Assembly (NCBI GenBank): GCA_016182485.1
Contig: JACPGH010000007.1
Span: 59,014 to 123,013 of the forward strand
DNA length: 64,000 nucleotides
Direction: 5' to 3'
Source: Candidatus Kaiserbacteria bacterium
GTDB taxonomy: Bacteria > Patescibacteria > Paceibacteria > UBA9973 > UBA2103
The translations under genes and the position numbers were made by a program. The notes beneath the pieces were generated by a model. That model was not told where the DNA came from. It was given only the letters and a program-made list of their open reading frames with translations, and did no database searches. Below are positions 15,834 through 25,196 of this stretch, one piece after another; position 1 is the first letter of the stretch; each line of letters begins with the position of its first letter.

Positions 15834-16931
15834 ATGGCGGCTAAGGCCTTCATCACTGGAATAACAGGCCAGGACGGTTCGTATCTGGCCGAGCTCCTGC
15901 TTGAAAAAGGCTACGAGGTTCACGGACTCATCCGGCGGGCGAGCAATTTCAACACGCAGCGCATAGACCATATATATGAAGATTCCCATTCTCGAAGCGG
16001 GAAGCTCTTTCTCCATTTCGGGGATCTCTCCGACGGAAGCAATTTGAACCGCCTCTTGAGCAAGATCGGGCCGGACGAGATATATCATCTCGGCGCCCAG
16101 AGCCATGTGCGGGTAAGCTTCGACATGCCGGAATTCACCGCCGACGTTACCGGCCTCGGCACGCTCCGCCTGCTCGATGCCATGCGGGAGGCGGGACTCT
16201 CGAAGACCCGGTTCTATCAGGCGTCTTCGAGCGAGATGTTCGGAAAAGCAACCGAGATCCCGCTCAAAGAAACCAGCCCTTTCCATCCGCGCTCGCCATA
16301 TGGGTGCGCAAAAGTGTTCGCGTATTGGATCACCAAGAATTACCGCGAATCTTACGGCTTGTTCGCGGCGAACGGCATCCTCTTCAATCACGAGAGCGAG
16401 CGGCGCGGCGAAACGTTCGTGACCAGAAAAATTACGAAAGGTCTTTCCCGCATCGCGCTCGGACTGCTAGAGAAGATTTATCTGGGTAATCTCGATGCCG
16501 AGCGCGACTGGGGCCATGCGAAAGACTACGCGGAAGGCATGTGGCGCATTCTCCAGCACACGGAACCGGACGATTTCATTCTGGCTACGAACGAGTCCCA
16601 CAGCGTCCGCGAATTCGTCATGGAAGCCGGCAAAGCGCTCGGCATGAATATTGCCTGGAGCGGCAAGGGTCTCTCCGAGCGCGGCATAAATATGGATACC
16701 GGCAAGACGATCATCGAGATAGATCCCCGTTATTTCAGACCGGCGGAGGTGGATATTTTGCGCGGCGATTATGCCAAAGCTCGGAAAAAACTGGGGTGGA
16801 AACCGAAGACCTCGTTCCGAGATTTGGTGCGGTTGATGATCGAAGCCGATTTCGGGAAGGAGCGGCTGCTGACACACGCGCCTGTGTTGAACGCAGTGGG
16901 CCTTAAGAAATCTCATGGGGCGAAACGCTAA
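15834..16931 (+). CDS. gmd: GDP-mannose 4,6-dehydratase
   Basis: 365 residues, the usual length. Converts GDP-D-mannose to GDP-4-keto-6-deoxy-mannose with bound NADP. Visible: TGITGQDGSYLAELLL (Rossmann), HLGAQSHVRVSFDMPE, ASSSEMFG, YGCAKVFAYW (Tyr-x3-Lys pair) and FNHESERRGETFVTRKI, all typical of Gmd. It overlaps the next gene by 17 nt, which encodes the following pathway step, so GDP-L-fucose is the likely product. An AAGG lies about 15 nt upstream of the ATG; no strong ribosome site. Confidence 0.96.
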   Translation: MAAKAFITGITGQDGSYLAELLLEKGYEVHGLIRRASNFNTQRIDHIYEDSHSRSGKLFLHFGDLSDGSNLNRLLSKIGPDEIYHLGAQSHVRVSFDMPEFTADVTGLGTLRLLDAMREAGLSKTRFYQASSSEMFGKATEIPLKETSPFHPRSPYGCAKVFAYWITKNYRESYGLFAANGILFNHESERRGETFVTRKITKGLSRIALGLLEKIYLGNLDAERDWGHAKDYAEGMWRILQHTEPDDFILATNESHSVREFVMEAGKALGMNIAWSGKGLSERGINMDTGKTIIEIDPRYFRPAEVDILRGDYAKARKKLGWKPKTSFRDLVRLMIEADFGKERLLTHAPVLNAVGLKKSHGAKR

Positions 16932-17841
16932 AATCTACGTGGCCGGACACCGAGGGCTCGTCGGCTCGGCGCTCGTCCGCGCGCTAACGCGCGCCGGATA
17001 TAAACGGATAATCACGCGCACGCACGCGGAGCTCGAGCTGCTTGACCAAGCGGCCGTTCTTAAATTTTTCGAGAAAGAACGGCCGGAGTACGTTTTCCTC
17101 GCCGCGGCGAAGGTGGGCGGCATAATGGCGAACAAGACTTTCCCCGCCGATTTCATAAGGTCTAACCTCGCGGTGCAGATGCACGCGATCCACGCGGCGC
17201 ATACGCATGGCGTGAAAAAATTCCTTTTTCTCGGCAGTTCCTGCATCTATCCAAAACTCGCTCCGCAGCCAATTCCGGAAAGCGCGCTGCTCACGAGCGA
17301 GCTTGAAGAAACGAATATGCCCTACGCAATAGCGAAGATAGCCGGCATCGTAATGTGCCAAAGCTATAATCGCCAGCACGGCACCAATTACATCTCGGTC
17401 ATGCCGACGAATCTGTACGGCCCGAATGACAATTACGATCTCGAAACTTCGCATGTCCTCCCAGCCCTCCTGCGCCGTTTCCACGAAGCCAAAGAAGCGC
17501 GCGCACCGTCCGTCACGCTATGGGGAACGGGAAGCGCCAAGCGCGAATTCCTGCACGTCGACGATCTCGCGGACGCCTGCTTATTCCTCATGCACCGGCA
17601 TGACGGGAGCGAGATAATCAACATCGGCTCAGGCGAAGAAGTCTCTATCAAAGAGCTCGCCGAAACGATCAGCGAAGTCGTGGGGTACGCGGGCGAGATC
17701 CGCTGGGATAGCGAGAAGCCAGACGGCACGCCGCGGAAGCTTCTCGATGTTTCGAAACTCCACGCGCTCGGCTGGCGCCACTCGATACCGCTTATCGAGG
17801 GCCTGCGGCGCACCTACGAGACTTTCAGGCGGGAAGTCTAG
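16915..17841 (+). CDS. fcl: GDP-L-fucose synthase
   Basis: 308 residues. Epimerises and reduces GDP-4-keto-6-deoxy-mannose to GDP-L-fucose. Signatures: GHRGLVGSALVR (NADP fold), LGSSCIYPK, YAIAKIAGI (Tyr-x3-Lys) and NLYGPNDNYDLETSHVLPA, as in WcaG/Fcl. It starts inside the end of gmd and is followed after 8 nt by a flippase gene, forming a three-gene plus-strand unit. Confidence 0.96.
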   Translation: MGRNAKIYVAGHRGLVGSALVRALTRAGYKRIITRTHAELELLDQAAVLKFFEKERPEYVFLAAAKVGGIMANKTFPADFIRSNLAVQMHAIHAAHTHGVKKFLFLGSSCIYPKLAPQPIPESALLTSELEETNMPYAIAKIAGIVMCQSYNRQHGTNYISVMPTNLYGPNDNYDLETSHVLPALLRRFHEAKEARAPSVTLWGTGSAKREFLHVDDLADACLFLMHRHDGSEIINIGSGEEVSIKELAETISEVVGYAGEIRWDSEKPDGTPRKLLDVSKLHALGWRHSIPLIEGLRRTYETFRREV

Positions 17842-17849
17842 TCATATAC

Positions 17850-19118
17850 ATGCAGGCGGTTAAAAACACGCTAGTAAAGATCCTGCGCGCAAGCGAGCGC
17901 TACACCCATCTCGACATGGTGTATGTGGCTCATGGTAGTTTTTGGGTCCTGTTCGGACAGGTTGCCTCGAACTTACTCTCCCTCGTCCTTGTCATCGCGT
18001 TCGCGAACTTGCTTCCTAAAGAGACGTACGGCTTGTACCAGTACATCCTGTCGCTTGCCGGCATCCTGAACATTTTCACGCTCACCGGCATGAATACGGC
18101 CGTCGCGCGCGCGGTAGCGGCCGGCGAGGAGGGCGCGTTCCGTACCTCGGTAAGCTACCAGCTAAAGTGGAATCTACTTCAATTCCTGGCGTTCTTAGGG
18201 CTCGGCGCGTATTACTTTTACAACGGCAATACGGCGATCGCTCTCTCGTTCCTGATTTTCAGCCTCGCCTCGCCGCTCTCGCAGGCCTTCAACACTTACA
18301 GCGCATATCTCTACGGTAAGAAAGAGATCCGGCTATCGAATATTCTCGGCGTCCTTACGACCGCGGCTTACGTGCTCGGCATGCTGGCCGTCATCCTTAT
18401 CGGCGGCGAGATCATATGGATGGTGGCCGCCTATGCGCTCATCACGCTCATGGCGAACTTGGCATTCTATATATATACGCTGCGAGCCTTCGCCCCCTCT
18501 CGCGGGACAGACGCCCGGGAGACTTTGCGGTACGGACGGGAACTCACCTTTATAAGCATTCTCGATCCTATCGTATCGCAGATAGATAAGATCATACTCA
18601 CTCACTATTGGGGTAGCGCCCAGCTCGCCATGTATTCGCTCGCCACGGCGGCGCCCAGCCGGGCGACTACCCTTATAAAAAGCTGGGTCGGCCTCGCGCT
18701 CCCGAAATTTGCAGCCAAATCACCGGCAGAACTGAACTCAGTCTTTTACACCCGGATCTTCCAGGGACTCCTCCTCGGCGCGCTCTGCACCGCCGGATAT
18801 TTTGTTCTCGCTCCGTACCTGTTCACGTTTCTTCTGCCAAAATATCTGGATGCTTTGCAGTATTCGCAGATACTCTCGATAAGTTTCATCGTTGCGATAC
18901 CGAACCGCTACATCAGCCAACTTTTGGCTTCCCAGAAATTATCGAAGGTCATTTTCTCCAATAATTTAGTCCAGGTTACCATACGGATCGCCTCCTATGT
19001 AGGGTTCGGCATCTGGGGCGGCCTCATGGGCCTAGTGCTCGCACAGGTGCTCAATTCATTCATTGGTCTCGCTGCCAATATAATCGTGTGGCGCAGCTGG
19101 AGCAGCAGAATCAACTGA
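17850..19118 (+). CDS. Oligosaccharide flippase (Wzx/MOP superfamily)
   Basis: 422 residues with about 12 hydrophobic helices from residue ~28 on. The start of the transporter fold (SFWVLFGQVASNLLSLVLVI, ANLLPKETYGLYQYI) is typical of polysaccharide exporters that move undecaprenyl-linked units across the membrane. It is third in the gmd-fcl unit, so fucose-containing repeat units are a likely cargo (inference). Its 3' end overlaps the convergent gene by 8 nt. Confidence 0.88.
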   Translation: MQAVKNTLVKILRASERYTHLDMVYVAHGSFWVLFGQVASNLLSLVLVIAFANLLPKETYGLYQYILSLAGILNIFTLTGMNTAVARAVAAGEEGAFRTSVSYQLKWNLLQFLAFLGLGAYYFYNGNTAIALSFLIFSLASPLSQAFNTYSAYLYGKKEIRLSNILGVLTTAAYVLGMLAVILIGGEIIWMVAAYALITLMANLAFYIYTLRAFAPSRGTDARETLRYGRELTFISILDPIVSQIDKIILTHYWGSAQLAMYSLATAAPSRATTLIKSWVGLALPKFAAKSPAELNSVFYTRIFQGLLLGALCTAGYFVLAPYLFTFLLPKYLDALQYSQILSISFIVAIPNRYISQLLASQKLSKVIFSNNLVQVTIRIASYVGFGIWGGLMGLVLAQVLNSFIGLAANIIVWRSWSSRIN

Positions 19119-20844
19119 CCGAGCGGGACTCTCCTCGGATCACCGCTTCTGCCTGGTCTACCATCCAGGCGCTGCCATTCTTCGCAGGATCACCGAAGAA
19201 TCGCTCCTGTAGATCCTTAAGCTCGTCGAGCGATGCCTCTCTGCCCTGCTTGATGCGCGCAATAAGCTCGCTTGGGTCCTCTGCAAAATATTTTCCGCTT
19301 TTATACTCTCGCATAGCGAAATAATCGCCCCATTTTGATGAGTTGAAGAATACCAACGGCTTAAACTGAAGCAGCGCCTCAAGTACTGCGGTGCTGTATG
19401 AACCGACGACTACGTCGCATTCGGCAATATCCTCTTGTATGCGTCTGCCGCGGAAAATTAGATTTGCCGCGCCGAGTTCCTCCAATATCCGCGGATCATT
19501 TTTCTTCAGCCAGTCTTCGAACTGGTCCCGATACGGCCTGAACGTGAGATAGAATGATATGCTTGGATCTTTGCGCAGTGCGTCGATATATCTCATAACT
19601 TCCTGCGGAACCGACAGCTCTCCCGGCACAAACAGTACTTTGATCGGTCCATCCCTGCGCGGAGCAACCGCAGGCAGGACGCTCATCGGACGCATCGGGC
19701 CGGATACGACGATTTGCTCTGGCGCGTACGCCTTTCCATTCGCTATATAGTAATCGCGCCACCATTTGGACCACACGCCATAGATATCGAGCGCAAGCCG
19801 CTTCTTCCCGCGATATTCCGGCAAGAAGTCGTACACGTTGTAATACTTCGACGCTGCGCCGTGCAGTATCCCGATCGTCGGCACATCCGCCGTGCGGCAT
19901 CCGAGAACCTCATGGAATGTCCGGCTCGACGCTGCCGGGATGATAGCGGCGCGGATGCCGATGCTGCGGACAAGCAACCGCATGGCGCGAATGGACCAGG
20001 CATGGGCGCGTTCATTCCGCGTATAGTGCAGAGCTAGCGCGAGCCTGAAGTCGTACTCGGCATTCCCTGTTTTTTTAGGAGTCTGCAGTGTAGAGACCCT
20101 GGAATCCGCGAGCCAGGCGATGAGCACCTTAAGCGCGTACGAATAAATCACCGGACGCCTGCGCTTCATGGCATGCGCAAGCATTACCCGCCCCGGCTCC
20201 AAGCTTCTGATGAATTCCGCGAATGGTATTTTCTTTGCGCGCAATTCATCGTATATGAATCGCATGCGAAAGCTATGATCGCGCGGCGGATCAAAAAGGT
20301 CGCCCGTATATACTAGAAGCCACGGACGTTTGATCATGAGGATCGGCCATGACAGCAGTGTGATGAGCGCTTGGATCCAGACGCCAAGCGCCGGCACCGA
20401 ACGAGGGCCCTCTTCTATGGCATAAGAGATGCCGTGCGCTTCCAGGAACGATCGGAATAACGCGGTCGCCGGAGGAACATGGAGCGTGACATGCCCGAAC
20501 GTACGAAGACGGTCAAGCAGGCGCCGATATTGCGTATACGGCACGCACTGCCGATAAAAAAGCTCGTCATAGGAGAGCCACCACAGCTCATAGCCCTCAT
20601 TGGCGACCGCTTCTGAAACGCGCCGGCCATCGGGGAGTTCTACCGTCGCTAGCTCGTGCAAAAAAGCCGTGGCTTCTTCTATGCTGCCCGGGTCCGTGAA
20701 ATCCTCGAGCGGCTCGAACGCGAGTCCGCGATCGGCTGCAGCTTGGGCGAACGCGCCCGGCCCTATTAGCGTCGTAAATTGCATCCACCACTTCTGCGAG
20801 CGATCCGGCAGCTTGGGAGTGAAGAGAACCAGGGCGCGGTTCAT
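19111..20844 (-). CDS. Probable GT-B-fold surface glycan glycosyltransferase
   Basis: About 577 residues from MNRALVLFTPKL; the longer frame upstream is rejected because it overlaps a terminator. The C-terminal third resembles CDP-glycerol glycerophosphotransferase/GT-B proteins (IKVLFVPGELSVPQEVMRYI, DVVVGSYSTAVLEALLQFKP, PLVFFNSSKWGDYF). The N-terminal part is not recognised. A hydrophobic stretch near 200-225 may associate with the membrane. It stands between the flippase (convergent) and an unknown gene. Acceptor and donor cannot be named. The call rests on the C-terminal pattern only. Confidence 0.6.
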   Translation of the reverse strand: MNRALVLFTPKLPDRSQKWWMQFTTLIGPGAFAQAAADRGLAFEPLEDFTDPGSIEEATAFLHELATVELPDGRRVSEAVANEGYELWWLSYDELFYRQCVPYTQYRRLLDRLRTFGHVTLHVPPATALFRSFLEAHGISYAIEEGPRSVPALGVWIQALITLLSWPILMIKRPWLLVYTGDLFDPPRDHSFRMRFIYDELRAKKIPFAEFIRSLEPGRVMLAHAMKRRRPVIYSYALKVLIAWLADSRVSTLQTPKKTGNAEYDFRLALALHYTRNERAHAWSIRAMRLLVRSIGIRAAIIPAASSRTFHEVLGCRTADVPTIGILHGAASKYYNVYDFLPEYRGKKRLALDIYGVWSKWWRDYYIANGKAYAPEQIVVSGPMRPMSVLPAVAPRRDGPIKVLFVPGELSVPQEVMRYIDALRKDPSISFYLTFRPYRDQFEDWLKKNDPRILEELGAANLIFRGRRIQEDIAECDVVVGSYSTAVLEALLQFKPLVFFNSSKWGDYFAMREYKSGKYFAEDPSELIARIKQGREASLDELKDLQERFFGDPAKNGSAWMVDQAEAVIRGESRSVS

Positions 20845-20884
20845 AGGAGCTCTACGAGATGTTCCGATAGTAGCACAAAAGAAA

Positions 20885-20914
20885 GCGGCCCGACACGCGA
20901 GCGTGTCGGGCCGC
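20885..20914 (-). terminator. Rho-independent terminator
   Basis: 14-bp GC-rich arms with a GA-centred loop, followed on the minus strand by TTTCTTTT. It ends the 174-residue unknown gene. Confidence 0.9.
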
Positions 20915-20920
20915 AGCCCG

Positions 20921-21445
20921 CTAGAACTTCCGGTCTCCGAAGAGACCAAGGTCGAAGGCCACCCCACTCGTCGTGTCGGGCTTGACCTCGGCCCCAGGCC
21001 CGTCAGCCGCCGGCGTCTCCTTCGGGAGGTACTCGATCCCGTAGAGGGTGACGACCGTGTCGTTGTCGAACTTCTTCCCGGGCGACATCTCCGTCTCGAG
21101 GTAGCGCCTCACTTCTGGCACCGTATGCGGGACTGCAGAGCGGCTGCAGAACCACAGATCGGTGTCTCTCAGATCGCCGAGCCTGCCGATCTTCTTCATG
21201 ACGATCCGGATGGTGGTCCCGTCGTCCGGCTCGAAGCCGAGCCGACCGCCCCGCCCGGCCTCCTCGTCGAGGTAGTACACCGGCACCGGCGCGAACTGCT
21301 CGAGGTACTGCTTCGGCGCCTTCTCACGGCTCGACCGGTCGCCGAGCCGGATGACGACACCGAGCGTTTCCGCCTTGAGCATTTCTGCCTCGACGAGCTT
21401 CGCCCAAATACTGGGCTCTCCGTACACATGGTTGTTGGTTCGCAA
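20921..21445 (-). CDS. Unknown protein with own promoter, strong SD and terminator
   Basis: 174 residues, TTG start (TTG CGA ACC) chosen because AGGGAGG stands 5 nt upstream (21451-21457). No membrane helix or signal peptide; mixed alpha/beta composition with GVVIRLGDRS, DDGTTIRIVMKKIG and NDTVVTLYGIEYLP. I do not recognise a family. The gene has a near-consensus sigma70 promoter and a terminator, unlike the leaderless genes around it, and stands alone between glycan genes. It belongs with the other Shine-Dalgarno-bearing genes at 55677, 59365 and 62937. Confidence 0.75.
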   Translation of the reverse strand: MRTNNHVYGEPSIWAKLVEAEMLKAETLGVVIRLGDRSSREKAPKQYLEQFAPVPVYYLDEEAGRGGRLGFEPDDGTTIRIVMKKIGRLGDLRDTDLWFCSRSAVPHTVPEVRRYLETEMSPGKKFDNDTVVTLYGIEYLPKETPAADGPGAEVKPDTTSGVAFDLGLFGDRKF

Positions 21446-21493
21446 GTTGTCCTCCCTTTCCGGCGTTTACTAACGCCATGAACGTCTGAATTA

Positions 21494-21522
21494 ATTGTAT
21501 ACCAGAGTGTTGAAAATGTCAA
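21494..21522 (-). promoter_or_regulatory. Sigma70 promoter TTGACA-N17-TACAAT
   Basis: -35 at 21517-21522, -10 at 21494-21499, spacer exactly 17. It drives the gene at 20921-21445 with a leader of about 40 nt that includes the SD site. Confidence 0.9.
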
Positions 21523-21549
21523 TAGCTCGTAAATTGGTCCTGATTTGCA

Positions 21550-23409
21550 TTAAGGCTTGAGCAGTATCTTCAACTGCTTGCCCTCGCGCTGCATTTGCCA
21601 CGCCGTCTCGAATTCCTCGAGCGGCAGTATCGTGTTCGTAAATGCGGAGAGGTCCAGATGCGGCAGGAGAGCGAGCGCCTCGTCAAAGGCCCGCTCGTCG
21701 CCGCCGACGGAGCCGACGATTACCTTCTCGTTCCCCACGACGTCCTCAAAGTTGTATGACATTTTCCCGTACGGGAATCCCAAGACGAGCAGTGCGGAGT
21801 CAAACCGGCTCTGGGAAAGGGCTTTCTCGAGAACTTCGCGTACACCCGTCAATTCCACGATGATATCGAATGACCCGAGGCCCGAGAGTTCCGTGTGCCC
21901 CTCCTCTGCGATCCCTTTAAGGAGCGCGAGGCGCTTCTCGTTATTATCGAATGCCGTTACGCGGCAGCCGCGATGATGCAGCGCCTGCGCGGCTAGATTG
22001 CCGACCGACCCGACCCCGATCACGGCGACGCGAGAACCTGGACGCAAATGGGATTCGATGCGGCGCAAAGCCCTCAGAACGACCGCGAGCGGCTCCGCTA
22101 GCGCCGCCTCTTTCATGTCGAGACCCTCTGGCACCGGGTGTACGGCCCATCCCGGCACGACAATATGCGTCGCGTACGCTCCATTCTGATTGATGACTCC
22201 TACTTCCCGGCGATCATTCGGCTCGCGCGAGAGAATACATTCGCCGACGATCCGTTGCCCTACGCGGAAACGCTCCTGATAACGGTTATTCGGACCTATG
22301 CGCAGGATAGTGCCTGAAAACTCGTGTCCCGGGACAATGGGATAGGAAGCCAGTCCTGAACGATAGTAGCCAAGTGAGCCCTCAAGAACCTCGAGATCGG
22401 TTCTGCAAACGCCGACGTACTCTACCTTGACGAGGATGTCACTCGGCTTAAGCTGGGGCAAATCGATCGGCCCGAGTTCAGCATGACCCTGACTGCGAAT
22501 TGCGACTGCACTCGCCGGAGCTTGAAAGAACATTTGTTCTTTTTCGGTCTGCAAGTTGAGATTTTTCCCTTGCTTGAAGCCCACGCGACTTCCCTTCCAT
22601 TGGTAATAGCGGAATCGCAGGATCTCTTCTAACCGCGCACGCGTCCAATACGGGAAAGACGCGAGAATATCGCCCGCAAGCCGGGCAAGAAACCAGGGCC
22701 ATGTAAGCCCCGACTGCGGCGGCTCGGTAAGGCCGATACGGACGGCCGCGATCGCCTCGCGACGATAGCGATTGAAGACCTGAGGCCAGCGTTCCTCGTG
22801 GATGTGATAAATTGCCGCCCGCGGTTCGTACCGGACGCGCTGGCCGTCAGCGGTGATCTTGCGCGCGAAATCGATATCTTCAAGCCCGAAGAGATACTCA
22901 TCGAACGGATACTTTTCCCACGCCTCCCGGTGTACGGCGGCATTCGCATTGTTCGCATAGGAGAGCGGCGCCTGCGCATTCTCTGGCGTCATGCTGAAGA
23001 GCCGGGCGAAATCCCGTTTCTCCGAAAATTTCGACTGCGGCGCGCCGAGGTGCCGTCCGTAGACCATAGCGACGTTCTCGTGCTCAAATCCCCGTATGAG
23101 GTTCTCCAGCCAATTGCGATCGGCCGGCAGTACATGCGCCGAAACGAATACGAGATACGTGCCGTTCGCCGCTCTGCAGCCGATATTCAGCGCATAACCG
23201 AAAGTGAAATCCTGGCTTTTTATCTGAATGATATTTACTGAAAATGAACGCGCTATCTCAAGCGTCCGATCCGTAGAGCCAGAATCTACGAGAACGATCT
23301 CGTAATCCGAATACTCCTGCTCTTTGATCCTCTGTAATAGATTGCCGAGATGTTTCTCTTCGTTATACGTTCGGATAACGATGCTTGTCTCCGGCTTACC
23401 GCCGGACAT
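21550..23409 (-). CDS. Fusion: family-2 glycosyltransferase + zinc-type alcohol dehydrogenase (MDR)
   Basis: 619 residues. Residues about 1-250 are a GT2/GT-A domain (SIVIRTYNEEKHLGNLLQ, DSGSTDRTLEIA, LEDIDFARKI). Residues about 290-619 are a medium-chain dehydrogenase (VGVCRTDLEVLEG, PGHEFSG, AVIGVGSVGNLAAQALHHRG) with the catalytic Cys and His-Glu but no four-Cys structural zinc cluster. No stop or frame change separates them. The pairing suggests oxidation of a sugar before or after transfer; this is inference. The start overlaps the end of the upstream cytidylyltransferase by 14 nt, so they form one unit. Confidence 0.88.
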   Translation of the reverse strand: MSGGKPETSIVIRTYNEEKHLGNLLQRIKEQEYSDYEIVLVDSGSTDRTLEIARSFSVNIIQIKSQDFTFGYALNIGCRAANGTYLVFVSAHVLPADRNWLENLIRGFEHENVAMVYGRHLGAPQSKFSEKRDFARLFSMTPENAQAPLSYANNANAAVHREAWEKYPFDEYLFGLEDIDFARKITADGQRVRYEPRAAIYHIHEERWPQVFNRYRREAIAAVRIGLTEPPQSGLTWPWFLARLAGDILASFPYWTRARLEEILRFRYYQWKGSRVGFKQGKNLNLQTEKEQMFFQAPASAVAIRSQGHAELGPIDLPQLKPSDILVKVEYVGVCRTDLEVLEGSLGYYRSGLASYPIVPGHEFSGTILRIGPNNRYQERFRVGQRIVGECILSREPNDRREVGVINQNGAYATHIVVPGWAVHPVPEGLDMKEAALAEPLAVVLRALRRIESHLRPGSRVAVIGVGSVGNLAAQALHHRGCRVTAFDNNEKRLALLKGIAEEGHTELSGLGSFDIIVELTGVREVLEKALSQSRFDSALLVLGFPYGKMSYNFEDVVGNEKVIVGSVGGDERAFDEALALLPHLDLSAFTNTILPLEEFETAWQMQREGKQLKILLKP

Positions 23410-24190
23410 AATGCTTCATGAGAGGATCGTCTTTCATAAAGCGCCTGACTCGCTCGATGTCCGGGGGAGTATCGACGGCATAGGTCTCGAAATCTTCCGG
23501 GACCATCTTCACACGATGTCCGTACTCTAGTACACGGTTCATATCGATGGACTCGATCTCCTCAATAACGCCCGGCTGCATGTCCGAGAGCTCAGCCAGG
23601 AAATCACGGTTATAGGGGATAATGCACACTTGCTTGTACCGCGGGATATCGCCGCCTTTCCATTTCTTCTTCGACGGTATCGGTTCGCGCGAGAAATAGA
23701 GCGCGTAATTATTCTTATCGACAACTACTTTGGGGCAGTTGACGTCCTCATGCTCCTCGTCGCTGCGGATCGGGGCCATGAGATTGATGACCTTGATCTC
23801 TGGGTTTTCTAGCATGGGAGCAACGGCCATATCGATCATTTCAGGTACGACCATAGGCTCATCGCCTTGGACGAGTACGACGATGTCCACTTTCTTGCCA
23901 ATACGCCGTTCTATCTCGGTCGTCGCGTCGGCGATAGCGTCGCCGCAGCCGCGATAGGACTCCTTCTGGTCCGGAATCCATTTCGCGCCGATCGAATCCG
24001 CGAAACCCTCAAGCTCCTTCCCGGATACCGCCAGATAGACTTCGTCGAGTACGGGGCTCATCTTCGTGCGGTGATACACATGCCCGAGCATGGGCATGCC
24101 ATGGATATCCTGCAGGTGCTTGCCGGGGAAGCGCGTCGAACCCATGCGCGCGGGAATAATCGCTATAACATGCGGCTTTTTCTTGTTCAT
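23396..24190 (-). CDS. CMP-Kdo-synthetase-like sugar cytidylyltransferase
   Basis: 264 residues. KdsB-type signature IIPARMGSTRFPGKHL at residues 10-25 and VLVQGDEPMV (metal/nucleotide site). Such enzymes activate Kdo or related acidic sugars with CTP. No Kdo-8-phosphate synthase or Kdo transferase is in the window, and CPR cells usually lack LPS, so the substrate may be another ulosonic acid or an unusual sugar. It leads an operon with the GT2-dehydrogenase fusion. Confidence 0.85.
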   Translation of the reverse strand: MNKKKPHVIAIIPARMGSTRFPGKHLQDIHGMPMLGHVYHRTKMSPVLDEVYLAVSGKELEGFADSIGAKWIPDQKESYRGCGDAIADATTEIERRIGKKVDIVVLVQGDEPMVVPEMIDMAVAPMLENPEIKVINLMAPIRSDEEHEDVNCPKVVVDKNNYALYFSREPIPSKKKWKGGDIPRYKQVCIIPYNRDFLAELSDMQPGVIEEIESIDMNRVLEYGHRVKMVPEDFETYAVDTPPDIERVRRFMKDDPLMKHYVRR

Positions 24191-24199
24191 GATTTTGGG

Positions 24200-24228
24200 A
24201 TTATATGATATAACCGGCCGATTTTCAA
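24200..24228 (-). promoter_or_regulatory. Promoter TTGAAA-N17-TATAAT, near-leaderless
   Basis: -35 at 24223-24228, -10 at 24200-24205, spacer 17. The ATG at 24190 starts 9 nt after the -10, so the leader is at most a few nucleotides. Confidence 0.85.
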
Positions 24229-24233
24229 CGAAG

Positions 24234-24262
24234 TTACTGCATCTCCACTCTTGTGCTAGACT
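24234..24262 (+). promoter_or_regulatory. Promoter TTACTG-N17-TAGACT
   Basis: Divergent from the promoter at 24200-24228. The ATG of the methyltransferase (24275) lies about 12 nt after the -10. Confidence 0.55.
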
Positions 24263-24274
24263 TCGATTACAGTA

Positions 24275-25135
24275 ATGAGCCTACGCAAAAAGATATACGC
24301 GGTATTTCCACTGGCGCGGAAAGTTACTGCGCTTCGCAATCACGCGTGGTACCACCTCGCCGGCCGTAAGCCGTGGGCTCGCGGCTATTTCGAGCACAAA
24401 TGGGCCACTATCGGGCGTGCCATTCGGAATGAAGCGCTGCTTGACTTATTCCGGCAGAAGGGTCGTCTGCCAGCCGGATTCGGAAGAGGCATCGACGACC
24501 GGGCGATCGAATATCCGTGGCTGCTCTCTCGTCTGCCCATTGGCCCCTCGCGCCTCTTGGATGCCGGTTCAGTGCTTAACTTCGAGACAATTCTCGATCA
24601 TCCGAAGTTGGCTGATAAGCAGATAACCATCGCGAATCTCAACCCGGAGCCCAACTGCTTTTGGAGGCGCGGCGTCTCATATGTGTTTGAAGACATCAGA
24701 CAACTGCCTTTCAAGTCCGATATGTTCGATATGGTGACCTGCATCTCCACGCTCGAGCATATCGGAATGGATAATACGGAGAAATATACTGCGGATTCCC
24801 GATACAAAGAAAACCGGCCGGACGATTACCTGCGCGCGCTCGAAGAATTGCGCCGCATACTGGTCCCGGGCGGAACGTTGTATCTCTCCGTTCCGTTCGG
24901 CGAGCGCAAGCACTTCGGCTTCCTCCAGCAATTCGACTCCTCGATGCTCCGCGCCATGGTCGCTCTCTTTAGCGAAAGCGAGAGCGTTTTTTACCATTGC
25001 GCCGAAGACGGTTGGCAGATAAGCACCGAGGAAGAAGGCGCTTCTGCAACGTTCACGCCCCCAGAACACGCTCGAAAAGACACATCACTACCTGCGGGCG
25101 CCGGCGCGCTCGCCTGCCTGAAACTGATCAAATGA
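24275..25135 (+). CDS. Class I SAM-dependent methyltransferase
   Basis: 286 residues. Motifs: RLLDAGSVLNFE (motif I, variant), FEDIRQLPFKSDMFDMVTCISTLEHIG (shown in the protein around residues 130-160; motifs II-III) and LRRILVPGGTLYLSVPFGER. Methyltransf_11-like. Surrounded by glycan genes, so it may methylate a sugar residue. The TGA stop is the first base triplet of a palindrome. Confidence 0.8.
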   Translation: MSLRKKIYAVFPLARKVTALRNHAWYHLAGRKPWARGYFEHKWATIGRAIRNEALLDLFRQKGRLPAGFGRGIDDRAIEYPWLLSRLPIGPSRLLDAGSVLNFETILDHPKLADKQITIANLNPEPNCFWRRGVSYVFEDIRQLPFKSDMFDMVTCISTLEHIGMDNTEKYTADSRYKENRPDDYLRALEELRRILVPGGTLYLSVPFGERKHFGFLQQFDSSMLRAMVALFSESESVFYHCAEDGWQISTEEEGASATFTPPEHARKDTSLPAGAGALACLKLIK

Positions 25136-25181
25136 GACCAATTACGCTGGCGGCTTACGCCGCCCGCGTACTACGGTCTCA
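25133..25181. terminator. Compound palindrome between convergent genes
   Basis: TGAGACC (25133-25139) pairs with GGTCTCA (25175-25181) around an inner GGCGG/CCGCC stem. The stop codon of the methyltransferase gene is the first three bases. Probably a bidirectional transcription end; no long T-run. Confidence 0.6.
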
Positions 25182-25196
25182 TAGGGTATAGAAAAG

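Noticed and set aside
20845..20967. N-terminal extension of the GT-B-like protein at 19111
   Set aside because: It would be encoded by the terminator hairpin and 3' end of the neighbouring gene.
23396..24190. Evidence for lipopolysaccharide (Kdo) synthesis
   Set aside because: A single KdsB-like enzyme is not enough; no kdsA, kdsD, waaA or lpx genes are visible.
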